From the NCBI RefSeq assembly GCF_003143515.1, contig NZ_CP029343.1, positions 2,046,001-2,110,000 of the forward strand: a stretch of 64,000 nucleotides of DNA, written 5' to 3'. Source of the DNA: Massilia oculi. Lineage in GTDB: Bacteria > Pseudomonadota > Gammaproteobacteria > Burkholderiales > Burkholderiaceae_D. Made by a program: the position numbers and the translations under genes. This document shows, piece after piece, positions 25,012-35,116 of the stretch (position 1 is its first letter; the number at the start of each line of letters is the position of its first letter). The notes under the pieces are model-generated. The model was given only the letters and a program-made list of their open reading frames with translations. It searched no databases and was not told where the DNA came from.

Positions 25012-25499
25012 CACGGCCGACGGCTATTGACCGCCTTCGTCGTCGCCGGCAACTCCACCCTCTGCACCGGCGTCGCCTGCGCCGCAATGAACCCCTCCAG
25101 CGCCCGCGACAGGTCGTCGACCACCCCGCTGCCATACGCCGCCTCGATCAATGCGTACTGCTGCTCGATCAGCGGCGCGATCTCGTCGATCAGCTTGTCC
25201 CCCTTCGGCGCCAGCCGCACCCAGATGCGGCGCTGGTCGGCCGCCACGCGCTGGCGCTCGACCAGACCCAGTTCTTCCATGCGCGACAGCACGCCGGTCA
25301 TGCTCGGACTCAGGATCTGGCACAGGTCGCACATCTCGCGCGGCTCCAGCTGTTCGTGCTCGTCCAGCACGCGCAGAATCCGCCATTGCTGTTCGGTCAC
25401 GCCGAAGTGGTTGAGGATGGGACGAAAATGCGACATCAACGATTCGCGCGCTTTCAGGAAAAGCTGGGGCAGGTTGCGGTGAGTGATACGGCGGGCCAA
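25011..25499 (-). CDS. hpaR: MarR-family regulator of the HpaR/HpcR type
   Basis: 162-residue winged-helix repressor resembling HpaR, the repressor of homoprotocatechuate degradation. Characteristic segments are LFLKARESLMSHFRPIL, FGVTEQQWRILRVL, ILSPSMTGVLSRMEELGL and VAADQRRIWVRLAPKG, which align with HpcR of E. coli as I recall it. No hpa catabolic gene lies in the window, so the target may be elsewhere or the specificity may differ. It is divergent from the bestrophin gene across an AT-rich space with TTAGT repeats, which is the likely operator region. Confidence 0.85.
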   Translation of the reverse strand: MARRITHRNLPQLFLKARESLMSHFRPILNHFGVTEQQWRILRVLDEHEQLEPREMCDLCQILSPSMTGVLSRMEELGLVERQRVAADQRRIWVRLAPKGDKLIDEIAPLIEQQYALIEAAYGSGVVDDLSRALEGFIAAQATPVQRVELPATTKAVNSRRP

Positions 25500-25563
25500 T
25501 GCGTGCTCCGAGTTATTAAATGGTCTACATCAAAAAGATAGCGTGAGAACAAGCACTTGACCT

Positions 25564-25601
25564 ACTAAGATATTAGTGATTAACTGCGAATATATTAGTG
25601 A
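25564..25601. promoter_or_regulatory. Candidate HpaR operator: TTAGT inverted and direct repeats
   Basis: ACTAA-GATA-TTAGT forms a perfect inverted repeat at 25564-25577. The decamer ATATTAGTGA occurs at 25570-25579 and again at 25592-25601, 22 bp apart, two helical turns. A TTGACC hexamer at 25557-25562 could be the -35 of a rightward promoter. The element lies between the divergent regulator and bestrophin genes. Confidence 0.5.
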
Positions 25602-25644
25602 GTTTCCTTGACTCCGTCTATTTTTTGCGAATGCGGTCGGTACC

Positions 25645-26586
25645 GTGATTATCCGAGAGCGCCCTTCCGGGCTCAAGCTGTTCCTCCTGTTGCGCGGTTC
25701 GGTCCTGCCCCGCATCCTGCCCACCCTGCTGGTCAATATTGCGGTGGCCACCCTGGTCACCTGGTCGCACGGCGACCTGTGGGACCTCAAGATCACCCTC
25801 ACCACGATCCCGTTCACGCTGATCGGGCTGCCGATCGCGATCTTCCTTGGCTTTCGCAACAACTCGGCCTATGACCGCTTCTGGGAAGGCCGCAAGCTGT
25901 GGGGCGAACTGGTGCTGCGCTGCCGTAACCTGGCGCGCCAGACGACCAGCCTGATCGACGATCCACGGCCTGCACTTGTAAGTAATGGCTTGCAGGATAC
26001 ACGGGTTCGGCTCATCTACCGCGCGATTGCCTTCGTCCACGCGCTGCGCGACCACCTGCGCGACCAGCCCGGCTCGCCCTACCTCGCCACCTTCCTGCTG
26101 CCGGACGAATACGACGACATGGCGCGCGCCCACAACAAGCCGGACAGCCTGATGCGCCACATGGGCGCCGACCTGCAGCGCTGCATCAAGGAGGGACGCA
26201 TCGAAGGCTGCCTGGCGGCCAATATCGACAACACCCTCTCAAGCCTGACCGCCGCCGCCGCATCCTGCGAGCGCATCAAGAACACGCCCATCCCCTTTTC
26301 GTACACGCTGCTGCTGCACCGCACCGCCTACATCTACTGCTTCCTGCTGCCCTTCGGCCTGGTCGACTCGATCGGCTTCATGACGCCATTCGTGGTCGCC
26401 ATCGTGGCCTACACCTTCTTCGGGCTGGACGCGCTGGGCGACGAGCTCGAAGAGCCGTTCGGCATCGAACCCAACGACCTGCCGCTGGACGCCATGTGCC
26501 GCGCCATCGAGATCGACCTGCGCAATGCGCTGCGCGACGAACACGTGCCGCCGCCGCTGCAGCCGGTCGACTACTGCCTCACCTGA
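25645..26586 (+). CDS. Bestrophin-family ion channel
   Basis: 313-residue membrane protein of the bestrophin (UPF0187) family, pentameric channels that in bacteria conduct mostly cations. Recognisable are the N-terminal VRERPSG-like start (IIRERPSGLKLFLLLRGS), FTLIGLPIAIFLGFRNNSAYDRF with WEGRKLWGELV, and the C-terminal EPFGIEPNDLPLDAMCR motif. Start is GTG at 25645. The gene is divergent from the HpaR-like regulator, and the CoA-transferase gene follows 52 bp after its stop, so both could be under that regulator. Confidence 0.87.
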   Translation: MIIRERPSGLKLFLLLRGSVLPRILPTLLVNIAVATLVTWSHGDLWDLKITLTTIPFTLIGLPIAIFLGFRNNSAYDRFWEGRKLWGELVLRCRNLARQTTSLIDDPRPALVSNGLQDTRVRLIYRAIAFVHALRDHLRDQPGSPYLATFLLPDEYDDMARAHNKPDSLMRHMGADLQRCIKEGRIEGCLAANIDNTLSSLTAAAASCERIKNTPIPFSYTLLLHRTAYIYCFLLPFGLVDSIGFMTPFVVAIVAYTFFGLDALGDELEEPFGIEPNDLPLDAMCRAIEIDLRNALRDEHVPPPLQPVDYCLT

Positions 26587-26638
26587 TACCGCATAAAGAA
26601 AAGCAAAGCCACACCAAGTCCGAACCTGAGGAGAAGTC

Positions 26639-28156
26639 ATGCATCACGATCACCACCTTGCCCACGACCGCGTCCGCCTGCCGCAGCTGCGCGAGCGCAT
26701 CACCAGCGCTGAACGCGCCGCCGAATGGATCCAGGACGGCATGACCGTCGGCACCAGCGGCTTCACCCGCGCCGGCGACGCCAAGGCGGTGCCGCTGGCG
26801 CTGGCCGAACGCGCGCGCAGCGCGCCGCTGGCGATCACCCTGATCACCGGCGCCTCGCTGGGCGGCGAGACCGACGCGGCGCTGACCCAGGCCGGCGCGC
26901 TGGCGCGCCGCATGCCGTTCCAGACCGATCCCACCTTGCGCGCCGCGATCAACCGCGGCGAGGTCATGTTCACCGACCAGCACCTGTCCGAGACCGTCGA
27001 ACTGCTGCGCACGCGGCAGCTCGCGCCGGTGGACGTCGCCATCATCGAGGCGATCGCGATCACTGAGACGGGCGCCATCATCCCGACCACCTCGGTCGGC
27101 AACAGCGCCAGCTTCGCAATCCTGGCCGACAAGGTGATCGTCGAGATCAACCTCTCCCAGTCGCCGGCGCTCGAAGGCCTGCACGACATCTTCATCCCAA
27201 AACACCGCCCGCAGCGCGAGCCGATGCCGCTCATGAACGTCAGCGACCGCATCGGCGCCACCGCGATCGCCATCCCGCCCGAGAAGATCGTGGCCATCGT
27301 CATGACCGAGAAGCACGACAGCGCTTCCACCATCCAGCCGCCTGACGACGACACCGCCGCCATCGCCGGCCACCTGACCGATTTCTTCAACGCCGAAATC
27401 GCCGCCGGTCGCCTGACCGAGCGGCTGATGCCGATCCAGGCCGGCATCGGCACCATCGCCAACGCCGTGCTGGCCGGCCTGATCGACGGTCCGTTCAAGG
27501 GCCTGACCATGTACTCCGAGGTGCTGCAGGATTCGACCTTCGACCTGTTCGACGCCGGCAAGCTCGATTTCGCCTCGGGTTCGTCGATCACCCTGTCGGA
27601 CCACAAAGGGCGGCAGGTGTTCGCCGAGCTGGAAAAGTACAGGGACCGCCTGGTCCTGCGTCCGCAGGAGGTGAGCAACCATCCGGAAGTCATCCGCCGC
27701 CTGGGGCTCATCGCCATCAACACGGCGCTCGAGTTCGACATCTACGGCAACATCAACTCGACCCATGTGGGCGGCACCCACATGATGAACGGCATCGGCG
27801 GCTCGGGCGACTTCGCGCGCAACGCCTATCTATCGGTGTTCGCGACCAAGTCGACCGCCAAGGGCGGCAAGATCTCGAGCATCGTGCCGATGGTCTCGCA
27901 CGTCGACCACACCGAGCATGACGTCGACATCGTGGTGACCGAAGTCGGCCTGGCCGACCTGCGCGGCCTGGCCCCGCGCGAACGCGCCCAGCGCATCATC
28001 GATCACTGCGTGGTCGAACCGTACCGGCAGATCCTGCGCGACTACGTCGAGGAAGCGAACGGGCGCGGCGGCCACACGCCGCACGTGCTGGAGAAGGCGT
28101 ATTCGTGGCACGTGCGCTACCGCGAGACGGGATCGATGCTGCCGGTTCCGGATTAA
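26639..28156 (+). CDS. Acetyl-CoA hydrolase/transferase family protein (succinate/acetate CoA-transferase)
   Basis: 505-residue class I CoA-transferase of the Ach1/ScpC/AarC type, moving CoA between acetate, succinate or propionate. The active-site glutamate lies in TMYSEVLQDS (near residue 290), the oxyanion part in VGNSASFAILADKVIVEIN, and the C-terminal substrate loop in GIGGSGDFARNAYLSVF. The length is standard. GAGGAG lies six bases before the ATG. The downstream gene is convergent, so this ends the rightward unit that starts with bestrophin. Exact donor and acceptor cannot be read from sequence. Confidence 0.9.
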   Translation: MHHDHHLAHDRVRLPQLRERITSAERAAEWIQDGMTVGTSGFTRAGDAKAVPLALAERARSAPLAITLITGASLGGETDAALTQAGALARRMPFQTDPTLRAAINRGEVMFTDQHLSETVELLRTRQLAPVDVAIIEAIAITETGAIIPTTSVGNSASFAILADKVIVEINLSQSPALEGLHDIFIPKHRPQREPMPLMNVSDRIGATAIAIPPEKIVAIVMTEKHDSASTIQPPDDDTAAIAGHLTDFFNAEIAAGRLTERLMPIQAGIGTIANAVLAGLIDGPFKGLTMYSEVLQDSTFDLFDAGKLDFASGSSITLSDHKGRQVFAELEKYRDRLVLRPQEVSNHPEVIRRLGLIAINTALEFDIYGNINSTHVGGTHMMNGIGGSGDFARNAYLSVFATKSTAKGGKISSIVPMVSHVDHTEHDVDIVVTEVGLADLRGLAPRERAQRIIDHCVVEPYRQILRDYVEEANGRGGHTPHVLEKAYSWHVRYRETGSMLPVPD

Positions 28157-28164
28157 CCGCGCGT

Positions 28165-29004
28165 TCAGCTCGCCGTCGGGACGGGCTTGGCCAGCCCCTT
28201 CGTGCGCGCATCCTTGATCAGGGCGCGCACCGTCTTGTCGGCAGCCTTGCTCTCGCGCTCCATTTCCTTGCCCAGTTCGCCCATGCGCTTGCCCAGCTTT
28301 TCCATCGGCTGGTTGGCGATTTCCATCTGGCGGCCGATGTCTTCCATCGAAGCGCGCTGCTGGCGCGCCTGCGGGCCGTTGTAGGCGTCGCCGATACGCT
28401 CGCCGGCGTCGGACATGCGCTTGCCGGTCTCGGCCATTTTCTGCTGGATGATCCGGCGTTCGGCATCGTCGCGCGCCGCGGCCATCTGCCGGCTCAGCAG
28501 GTCCATATGCTTGCTCAGCGCCTGCATGCCGTCGTCGACTTCGCGCATGTCGCGCTCGCTCGGCATGTTGGCGGGCCTGGCCGCCGCGCGCTCCATGTCG
28601 CGGCCCAGCGCTTCCATCTTCTTGCCGTGCTTTTCCATGTCCTTGCCGTGGACCTTCATCAGCTCGCCCAGCCGGTCGAGCGGCGCCCAGGCGGCGCGCG
28701 CCCGTTTGAGGGTCTCCGGATCCTGGATCACGTAGCTGCGCCCGCCTTCGCGGAACCAGATGAATTCGCCATTGATGGCGCGCTGGGCGGCGCGCACATC
28801 GTCCCAGTCGTCGCTGCTGCCGCTGATGTCGAAGCTGCCGGAAGTGTCGCGCACCAGGGCATACGGCTCGTCCGCGGCCGCCACGCGCACCACGCCCGCC
28901 TTGCCGTCGGCCGCGGCCTGGGTCGGAACGGCGAAAGCGGCCATGATGGCCAGGCCGAGAAGCGGAAGCGCCAGTTTCCAGTGGGACGATGCGGTGCGTG
29001 ACAT
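28165..29004 (-). CDS. Secreted coiled-coil protein of unknown function
   Basis: 279 residues. A signal peptide (KLALPLLGLAIMAAFAVPTQA) is followed by a small beta domain (residues 35-105, SGSFDISGSSDDWDDVRAA, FIWFREGGRSYVIQDPETL) and then a long helical part with repeated M-G-L-G-K heptads, for example MEKHGKKMEALGRDMERA, MEDIGRQMEIANQPMEKLG and KRMGELGKEMERES. The same beta domain plus MxxLGxxM helix combination occurs behind M56/BlaR1-type membrane peptidases, as I recall; here it is free-standing with no M56 domain. The start at 29004 gives the signal peptide; longer readings run into frdmA-like shadow sequence. Function not known. Confidence 0.75.
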   Translation of the reverse strand: MSRTASSHWKLALPLLGLAIMAAFAVPTQAAADGKAGVVRVAAADEPYALVRDTSGSFDISGSSDDWDDVRAAQRAINGEFIWFREGGRSYVIQDPETLKRARAAWAPLDRLGELMKVHGKDMEKHGKKMEALGRDMERAAARPANMPSERDMREVDDGMQALSKHMDLLSRQMAAARDDAERRIIQQKMAETGKRMSDAGERIGDAYNGPQARQQRASMEDIGRQMEIANQPMEKLGKRMGELGKEMERESKAADKTVRALIKDARTKGLAKPVPTAS

Positions 29005-29129
29005 GGGTCGGTCTCCAGTGATGGGCCGGACGCAGCCGGCGATGGAAACACTGTAGACAATCCCGCATGCGTCGCCCAGAGCGCTGCGACAGACGGTCGA
29101 AATCGCGGAACAGTCGGCTAAAACGCCGC

Positions 29130-29160
29130 CGGAAAAACAACGCGGCCCGAAGGCCGCGCT
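29130..29160 (-). terminator. Intrinsic terminator after the class III alcohol dehydrogenase gene
   Basis: On the minus strand CGCGGCC-TTCG-GGCCGCG (arms 29141-29147 and 29152-29158) is followed by TTGTTTTTCC. It lies about 45 bp after the dehydrogenase stop. A second GC-rich hairpin (29177-29196) stands between the two. Confidence 0.75.
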
Positions 29161-29204
29161 GAAAGCATGCCTATGCGGCGGACCGGGCGGTCCGCCGGGA
29201 TGAC

Positions 29205-30311
<1,107 letters not shown>

Positions 30312-30390
30312 GTCGTATTCCTGTTGCTTGAAGAAAAACCGCGCGTCCATGAGCGCGCCGCAAAGGTGACATGATAACAAGCTTGCTCGA

Positions 30391-31038
30391 TCACGTCCGG
30401 CCCCGCCCGCGCAATCGTTCGCCGATCGCCCCATGCAGGCCGCCCAGCTTCTCCTCGGCGGCGAGGACCTCCTCGGCCACCTCACCCATCTTGCGCCGCT
30501 GCGAGCGCGCCTCGTCGCGCAGGACGTCGAAAGCCTGGTGGCGGTCGATGTGGAAGCGCACCATCAGCACGCCGACCGCGATGCTGGTCTCGCGTCCGGC
30601 GGCCAGCGCCGAGGTCAGGCTTTCCTCGCTGCGGCGCAGGCGCCGGATATCGTCGCCGCGCGCCAGCGCCGCCTCGAAGGCCGGCAGCAGCTGCGCGCCA
30701 TCGACCGGCTTGACAAGGTAGCCGACCGCGCCGGCGTCGGCGGCGGCGCGCGCCGTCTCCGCATCGTCGCTGGCGGACAGGAACATGAAGGGGATGGTGG
30801 TCTCTTCGCGCAGCAGGCGCGCCAGCGCCAGGCCGGACATGCCGGGCATCTCGATGTCGAGCAGGACCAGGGCGATTCCGTCCCCGCGTTCCTCGATCGT
30901 GCGCAGGGCCTCGGCCGCGGTGCCGGCGCCGAGGGTGTCGTGGCCGGCGTGCTGCAGCACCTCGGCCAGGTATTCGCGCAGCAGCGCATCGTCGTCGACG
31001 ATCAGTACCAGGCGGCGCGCTGGTGGTTGTGGGTTCAT
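30391..31038 (-). CDS. Response regulator with receiver and ANTAR RNA-binding domains
   Basis: 215 residues. The receiver domain (about 8-125) has the acidic pocket VDDD, the phosphoacceptor D61 in LLDIEMPGMSG, the LSASDD threonine/serine position and LVKPVD lysine. After a coiled linker (RRSEESLTSALAAGRETSIAVG) comes an ANTAR domain (about 145-200, VLMVRFHIDRHQAFDVLRDEA), which in AmiR and NasR binds leader RNA to stop termination. No cognate histidine kinase is adjacent. The target leader cannot be named from this window. Confidence 0.9.
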   Translation of the reverse strand: MNPQPPARRLVLIVDDDALLREYLAEVLQHAGHDTLGAGTAAEALRTIEERGDGIALVLLDIEMPGMSGLALARLLREETTIPFMFLSASDDAETARAAADAGAVGYLVKPVDGAQLLPAFEAALARGDDIRRLRRSEESLTSALAAGRETSIAVGVLMVRFHIDRHQAFDVLRDEARSQRRKMGEVAEEVLAAEEKLGGLHGAIGERLRGRGRT

Positions 31039-31172
31039 GCTTTTTCCTGTCTATACATGGAGGTCAGCGCCGCTGACGTGCTGGAGCATGAAAAATATAG
31101 CACGCAAGATTGTGAACGCGCTAGTCAAGAAAGACACAATGTCAGATTCATGGAATGTGGCCGGACCGCGGA

Positions 31173-31703
31173 TCACGGCGCAGGCGGTGCGAGCGTGAGC
31201 CGCATTCGCTGCTCCATCAGGTCCGAGCCCGGCCGCAAGGGCTCGCGCACGCCGGCCTCGACGAAACCGGCGCGCTCGTAGAGGCGTAGCGCGTCGGCAT
31301 TGGTGCAGGTCACGCCCAGTTGCATCGCCTGCGCGCCGCGCTCCCTGGCCCAGCGCAGCGCCTCGTCGAGCAGCGCACCGGCCACGCCCAGCCCGCGCGC
31401 CTCGGGCGCCACCCACATCTGGAACAGGTTGACGATGGTTGCGTCGTCGCCGTTCTCCTTGGCCCAGGCCAGGCCGACCAGCGCGCCGTTCATCTCGGCG
31501 GCCAGCGCGCGGTCGATGCCTGACGTGGTCGAGCGCGCCAGGCGTGCGGCCCAGGTCTCGGGCGCCAGCGCTTCCTCAGCGGCGAGGGTGCTGCCGAAGG
31601 CGTCCGGGGCGTCGGCCAGGGCGCGCAGGCGGATTGCGCGGTAGGCCGGCCATTCCTCGGCCTTGAACGGTCTGATCGAGAATGCGGCAGCTGCATGCGT
31701 CAT
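31173..31703 (-). CDS. GNAT-family N-acetyltransferase
   Basis: 176-residue acetyltransferase. The N terminus reads FSIRPFKAEEWPAYRAIRL and the acetyl-CoA pyrophosphate loop is MWVAPEARGLGVAGALLDEA (R/Q-x-x-G-x-G/A form). The C-terminal LYERAGFVEAGVRE is the usual last strand and helix. The substrate is unknown. The start at 31703 is chosen over the longer 31829 reading because the family begins here. It is divergent from the NTF2-like gene. Confidence 0.86.
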   Translation of the reverse strand: MTHAAAAFSIRPFKAEEWPAYRAIRLRALADAPDAFGSTLAAEEALAPETWAARLARSTTSGIDRALAAEMNGALVGLAWAKENGDDATIVNLFQMWVAPEARGLGVAGALLDEALRWARERGAQAMQLGVTCTNADALRLYERAGFVEAGVREPLRPGSDLMEQRMRLTLAPPAP

Positions 31704-31819
31704 GGAAGACTCTCGGTTACTTTCGGAAAACAATTCTAGCAGGGAGGAATCGGCCCACTGCCGAGCGCCGCGAATTGCCGACAATCGGTACATTTTTATC
31801 TTTAACCACGGAGATGGCC

Positions 31820-32170
31820 ATGTCCTCATCGAACAAGGATGTTTTGCTGAAGGCGAATGCCGCGGTGACCCGCGGCGACAACGAAGGATTCCTGGCGTGC
31901 TGCACCGACGACCTCGTCTGGTCGACGGTTGGCGGCGAGACCCTGCGCGGCAAGGAGGCGGTGCGGGCCTGGATGGTGGATGGCTATGCCGAGCCGCCCA
32001 GGTTCACCGTGCGCGAGCTGGTCGCGGAAGGCGATCTCGTGGTCGCCATCGGCGAGATCGCATCGAAGGACGAGCAAGGCCATACGGTGCAGAACGCCTA
32101 CAGCGACGTCTGGCGCTTCCGCGACGGCAAGATGGCCGAGCTGCGCGCCTTCGTGGTGCCAGCCAACTAG
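31820..32170 (+). CDS. NTF2-like / SnoaL-like protein
   Basis: 116-residue cone-shaped alpha-plus-beta protein of the nuclear transport factor 2 superfamily. Typical elements are the first helix VLLKANAAVTRGDNEGFLACC, the WSTVGGETLRGKEAVRAWM segment and the final strand QNAYSDVWRFRDGKMAELRAF. Such proteins are small ligand-binding or isomerase-like domains; the role here is not known. ATG at 31820 is chosen because GGAG lies six bases upstream, whereas it would abut an ATG at 31814. Its stop overlaps the stop of the convergent ion channel gene. Confidence 0.82.
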   Translation: MSSSNKDVLLKANAAVTRGDNEGFLACCTDDLVWSTVGGETLRGKEAVRAWMVDGYAEPPRFTVRELVAEGDLVVAIGEIASKDEQGHTVQNAYSDVWRFRDGKMAELRAFVVPAN

Positions 32171-32880
32171 TCCTTCTCCCAATCCTCCATGCCACGCTTG
32201 CGCGCCCGCCCGACCGCTATCCGGTTACGCGTGGTGAACGCGATCAGCCGCGCCACCACCACCGCCAGGTACATCAGCCCGATCAGCATCTCGACGCTGG
32301 CCAGCGCCCGCGCGTGCACGGTCAGCGGAATCACGTCGCCGATGCCGGTGCTCGACAGCAGCGCGAAGCTCAGGTAGTTCAGTTCGGTCCAGGTGCGCGG
32401 CGCGGCCGCATTGATGGCGGCGGCAAAGGTGCCGGGATGGACTTCCTGGAGCAGCACGTACAGGTGGGTGAAGCCCCATGCGATCAGGGTGAACGTGGCG
32501 CCGGCCGCGAACAGCTCGTCGGTGGTGGCCAGCTCGTCGTCCATCATGTAGGCGATCAGGCTGCCCGCCGCATAGAAATAGAACAGCGCCTCGAGTCCCG
32601 ACGACCAGGCCAGCAGATCGCGCATCCCGAACAGGATCTGCGCCAGCAGCAGCGCGATGATCGGCACCGCCAGCGCCCAGCTGACCCGCACCTCGCCCGG
32701 CGTGCGCCGCACCATGCGAATCGTGAAGGCCAGCACCACGATGCCGAACACATTGAAGACCACCTGGCCGGCCGGTGTGCCCTCGATGAAGGGATAGGCC
32801 AGCATGCCGACCAGCTGGACCAGCAGCAGGATGGCGGACGGGTGGCGGCGGGTGTGGGCGAACAGCAGCAATGGGCGCAT
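32167..32880 (-). CDS. Two-helix-pore ion channel, probably potassium-selective
   Basis: 237-residue membrane protein with about six hydrophobic segments. The pore region reads ELNYLSFALLSSTGIGDVIP; STGIGD matches the T-x-G-(Y/F/I)-G potassium channel selectivity filter with isoleucine at the variable place. The preceding helices have no charged S4 pattern, so voltage gating is unlikely. The start is MRPLLLFAHTRRH at 32880. It is convergent with the NTF2-like gene (4-bp overlap of stops) and follows the thiamine operon on the same strand, but is upstream in map order of nothing related. Confidence 0.8.
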   Translation of the reverse strand: MRPLLLFAHTRRHPSAILLLVQLVGMLAYPFIEGTPAGQVVFNVFGIVVLAFTIRMVRRTPGEVRVSWALAVPIIALLLAQILFGMRDLLAWSSGLEALFYFYAAGSLIAYMMDDELATTDELFAAGATFTLIAWGFTHLYVLLQEVHPGTFAAAINAAAPRTWTELNYLSFALLSSTGIGDVIPLTVHARALASVEMLIGLMYLAVVVARLIAFTTRNRIAVGRARKRGMEDWEKD

Positions 32881-32918
32881 GGATGGACGACGGTGATCAC
32901 GATGCGCCCATTGTAGGT

Positions 32919-33533
32919 TCAGGCGGGTGGAAACAGCGCGCCGAATGCGCGCGCCGCCTCGGCCGGATCGCGCGAACCATAGACGCTCGTGATGGCGGCA
33001 ACCAGGTCGATCCCGCGCGACACCAGCGGCGCCGCATTGCTTGGGGTCATGCCGCCGATGACGACGATCGGCACCGAAAATTCGGCGCGCGCCTGGTCCA
33101 GCATCTCCGGCGGCGTGACGAAGGTGTATTTCTTGACCGGCGACGGATAGAAGCCGCCGAAGGCGACGTAGCTGGCGCCTGCGTCGACCGCCGTGCGCGC
33201 CAGGGCCAGCTCGCCGTAGCACGAGGCGCCGACGATCTTGTCCTGGCCCAGCAGCGCGCGCGCCTCACGGATGCCGGCGTCGGTATGGCCCAGGTGCACG
33301 CCGTCGGCGTCGATCGCCTGGCACAGGTCGACGTGATCGTTGATGACCAGCGGCCGGCCATGGCGGCGGCACAGCGCGAGCAGTGCCGTTGCCTGCTCGC
33401 GGCGCAGGTCGGGACCGGCTTCCTTGTGACGGTACTGGACCAGCGCCGCGCCGGCGCCAAGGGCGGCGTCGGTAGCAAGGATCAGTTTTTCCGTATCGTC
33501 CCAGTTCGGGGTAACGAGGTACAAGCCGCGCAT
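32919..33533 (-). CDS. thiE: Thiamine phosphate synthase
   Basis: Joins HMP pyrophosphate and thiazole phosphate to thiamine phosphate. The 204-residue TIM barrel shows RGLYLVTPNWDD, LVQYRHKEA (pyrophosphate lysine), LVINDHVDLCQAIDADGVHLGHTD and the C-terminal IVVIGGMTPSNAAPLVSRG. It is the last gene of the thiC-thiS-thiG-thiD-thiE operon, 20 bp after thiD. The N terminus is short and direct, without fusion to ThiD as occurs in some bacteria. Confidence 0.94.
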   Translation of the reverse strand: MRGLYLVTPNWDDTEKLILATDAALGAGAALVQYRHKEAGPDLRREQATALLALCRRHGRPLVINDHVDLCQAIDADGVHLGHTDAGIREARALLGQDKIVGASCYGELALARTAVDAGASYVAFGGFYPSPVKKYTFVTPPEMLDQARAEFSVPIVVIGGMTPSNAAPLVSRGIDLVAAITSVYGSRDPAEAARAFGALFPPA

Positions 33534-33553
33534 GGCGGACTCCTTTCAGGTTG

Positions 33554-34303
33554 TCAGCTGGTTGTCAATTGAAGCAGGCGGCGCGGGATGCGCTGCCCTG
33601 GCGCCAGCGCGTACGACTGCGCCAGCGTGTGGTGGGTATAGGCCTGGGCGGCGCCCAGCGCTGCTTCCATGCGCTCGCCCAGCGCCAGCCGCGCCGCCAG
33701 CGCCGCGGCCAGCGTGCAGCCGCTGCCGTGGTAGCCGTGCGGCAGGCGCGGCCAGTGCCAGGCGCGCGCCTCGACGCCGTCGACCAGCCAGCGGTTGACG
33801 ACCATGTCGCCCGCAGCATGGCCGCCGGTCACCAGCACCTGCGCGCCGTGGACTTCGCCCAGCGCCTGGTGTTCGGGCAGGTTGGGCAGCACGATCGTCG
33901 CCAGCGCCAGCAGTTCGCGCAGCGCCCTGATGGCGTCGCCCTGCCCCAGCGCATCGCCATGGCCGCTGGCCAGCACCGGATCGAGCACCACCGGCAAGGC
34001 GGGCCGGCGCGCACGCAAGGTCCGGATGACGTCCGCGATCGCCGCCGCGTTGGCGGCGTTGCCGGGAATGCCGAGCTTGACCGCCCCGATCTCGAAGGCC
34101 GCCAGCAGCGGCGCCGCCTGGCGCGCGACCCATTCGGCATCCACCGGGCTCGCCGCATGGACGCGGTTATTGTCCTGCGCCGTCAGGGCGGTGGCCACCG
34201 GCAGCGGGTGTGCGCCCTGCGCCGCGATCGCCAGGATGTCGGCGGCAAGGCCGGCGCCGCCGCCGGGATCGAGCCCGGCGAACACCAGCACGCAGGGCGT
34301 CAT
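33554..34303 (-). CDS. thiD: Hydroxymethylpyrimidine/phosphomethylpyrimidine kinase
   Basis: Phosphorylates HMP and HMP-phosphate for thiamine synthesis. The 249-residue ribokinase-fold protein has [17 protein letters not shown] at the N terminus, [15 protein letters not shown], and the anion-hole motif [12 protein letters not shown] near the C terminus. Its start overlaps the thiG stop by 4 bp. The C-terminal part is somewhat short and arginine-rich, but the catalytic core is complete. Confidence 0.94.
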   Translation of the reverse strand: MTPCVLVFAGLDPGGGAGLAADILAIAAQGAHPLPVATALTAQDNNRVHAASPVDAEWVARQAAPLLAAFEIGAVKLGIPGNAANAAAIADVIRTLRARRPALPVVLDPVLASGHGDALGQGDAIRALRELLALATIVLPNLPEHQALGEVHGAQVLVTGGHAAGDMVVNRWLVDGVEARAWHWPRLPHGYHGSGCTLAAALAARLALGERMEAALGAAQAYTHHTLAQSYALAPGQRIPRRLLQLTTS

Positions 34304-35103
34304 CCCGTGATCTTTCCTTCAACGGGCGACGAGGGCGAGGCTGCGAAGCGCTTCGGCATGCGGCCGGCAAGATAGGCATCGCGCCCGGCCATTACCGCAT
34401 GCTTCATGGCGCGCGCCATACGCACCGGATCGCCCGCGGCGGCGATCGCGGTGTTCATCAACACGCCGTCGCAGCCCAGCTCCATCGCGATCGCGGCGTC
34501 CGACGCCGTGCCGACGCCGGCGTCGACCAGCACCGGCACCGTGGCCTGCTCGATGATCAGGGACAGGTTCCACGGATTGAGGATGCCCATGCCCGATCCG
34601 ATCAGGGACGCCAGCGGCATCACGGCCACGCAGCCGATCTCCTGCAGGATGCGGGCCTGGATCGGGTCGTCGCTGCAGTAGACCATGACGTCGAAGCCGT
34701 CCTTCACCAGCGCCTCGGCCGCGACCAGGGTCTCGGGCATGTGCGGGAACAGCGTCTTCTGGTCGCCCAGCACCTCGAGCTTGACCAGCTTGTGCCCGCC
34801 CAGCAGCTCGCGCGCCATCTGCAAGGTGTAGATCGAGTCCTTGGCGGTATAGCACCCGGCCGTATTCGGCAGGATGGTGAACTCGCTCGGCGGCAGCACG
34901 TCCAGCAGGCTCGGCGCGTTCGGGTCCTGGCCGATGTTCACGCGGCGGATCGCCACCGTGATGATCTCGGCGCCGGCCGCCAGCGTGGCTTCGCGGGTCT
35001 GCTCCAGGTCGCGGTACTTGCCGCTGCCGACCAGCAGGCGCGATTGATAAGACCGGCCGGCGATGGTCAGCACGTCCTGTTTGATGTCGTTCAATGCATT
35101 CAT
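34300..35103 (-). CDS. thiG: Thiazole synthase
   Basis: Assembles the thiazole phosphate from 1-deoxyxylulose phosphate, dehydroglycine and ThiS thiocarboxylate. The 267-residue TIM barrel has [30 protein letters not shown] with the Schiff-base lysine region, [15 protein letters not shown], and [20 protein letters not shown] for phosphate binding. The start at 35103 gives the normal N terminus; the overlapping longer reading into thiS is not supported. It is third in the operon, 13 bp after thiS and overlapping thiD by 4 bp. Confidence 0.95.
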   Translation of the reverse strand: MNALNDIKQDVLTIAGRSYQSRLLVGSGKYRDLEQTREATLAAGAEIITVAIRRVNIGQDPNAPSLLDVLPPSEFTILPNTAGCYTAKDSIYTLQMARELLGGHKLVKLEVLGDQKTLFPHMPETLVAAEALVKDGFDVMVYCSDDPIQARILQEIGCVAVMPLASLIGSGMGILNPWNLSLIIEQATVPVLVDAGVGTASDAAIAMELGCDGVLMNTAIAAAGDPVRMARAMKHAVMAGRDAYLAGRMPKRFAASPSSPVEGKITG

Positions 35104-35116
35104 GTCTCGTCTCCTG

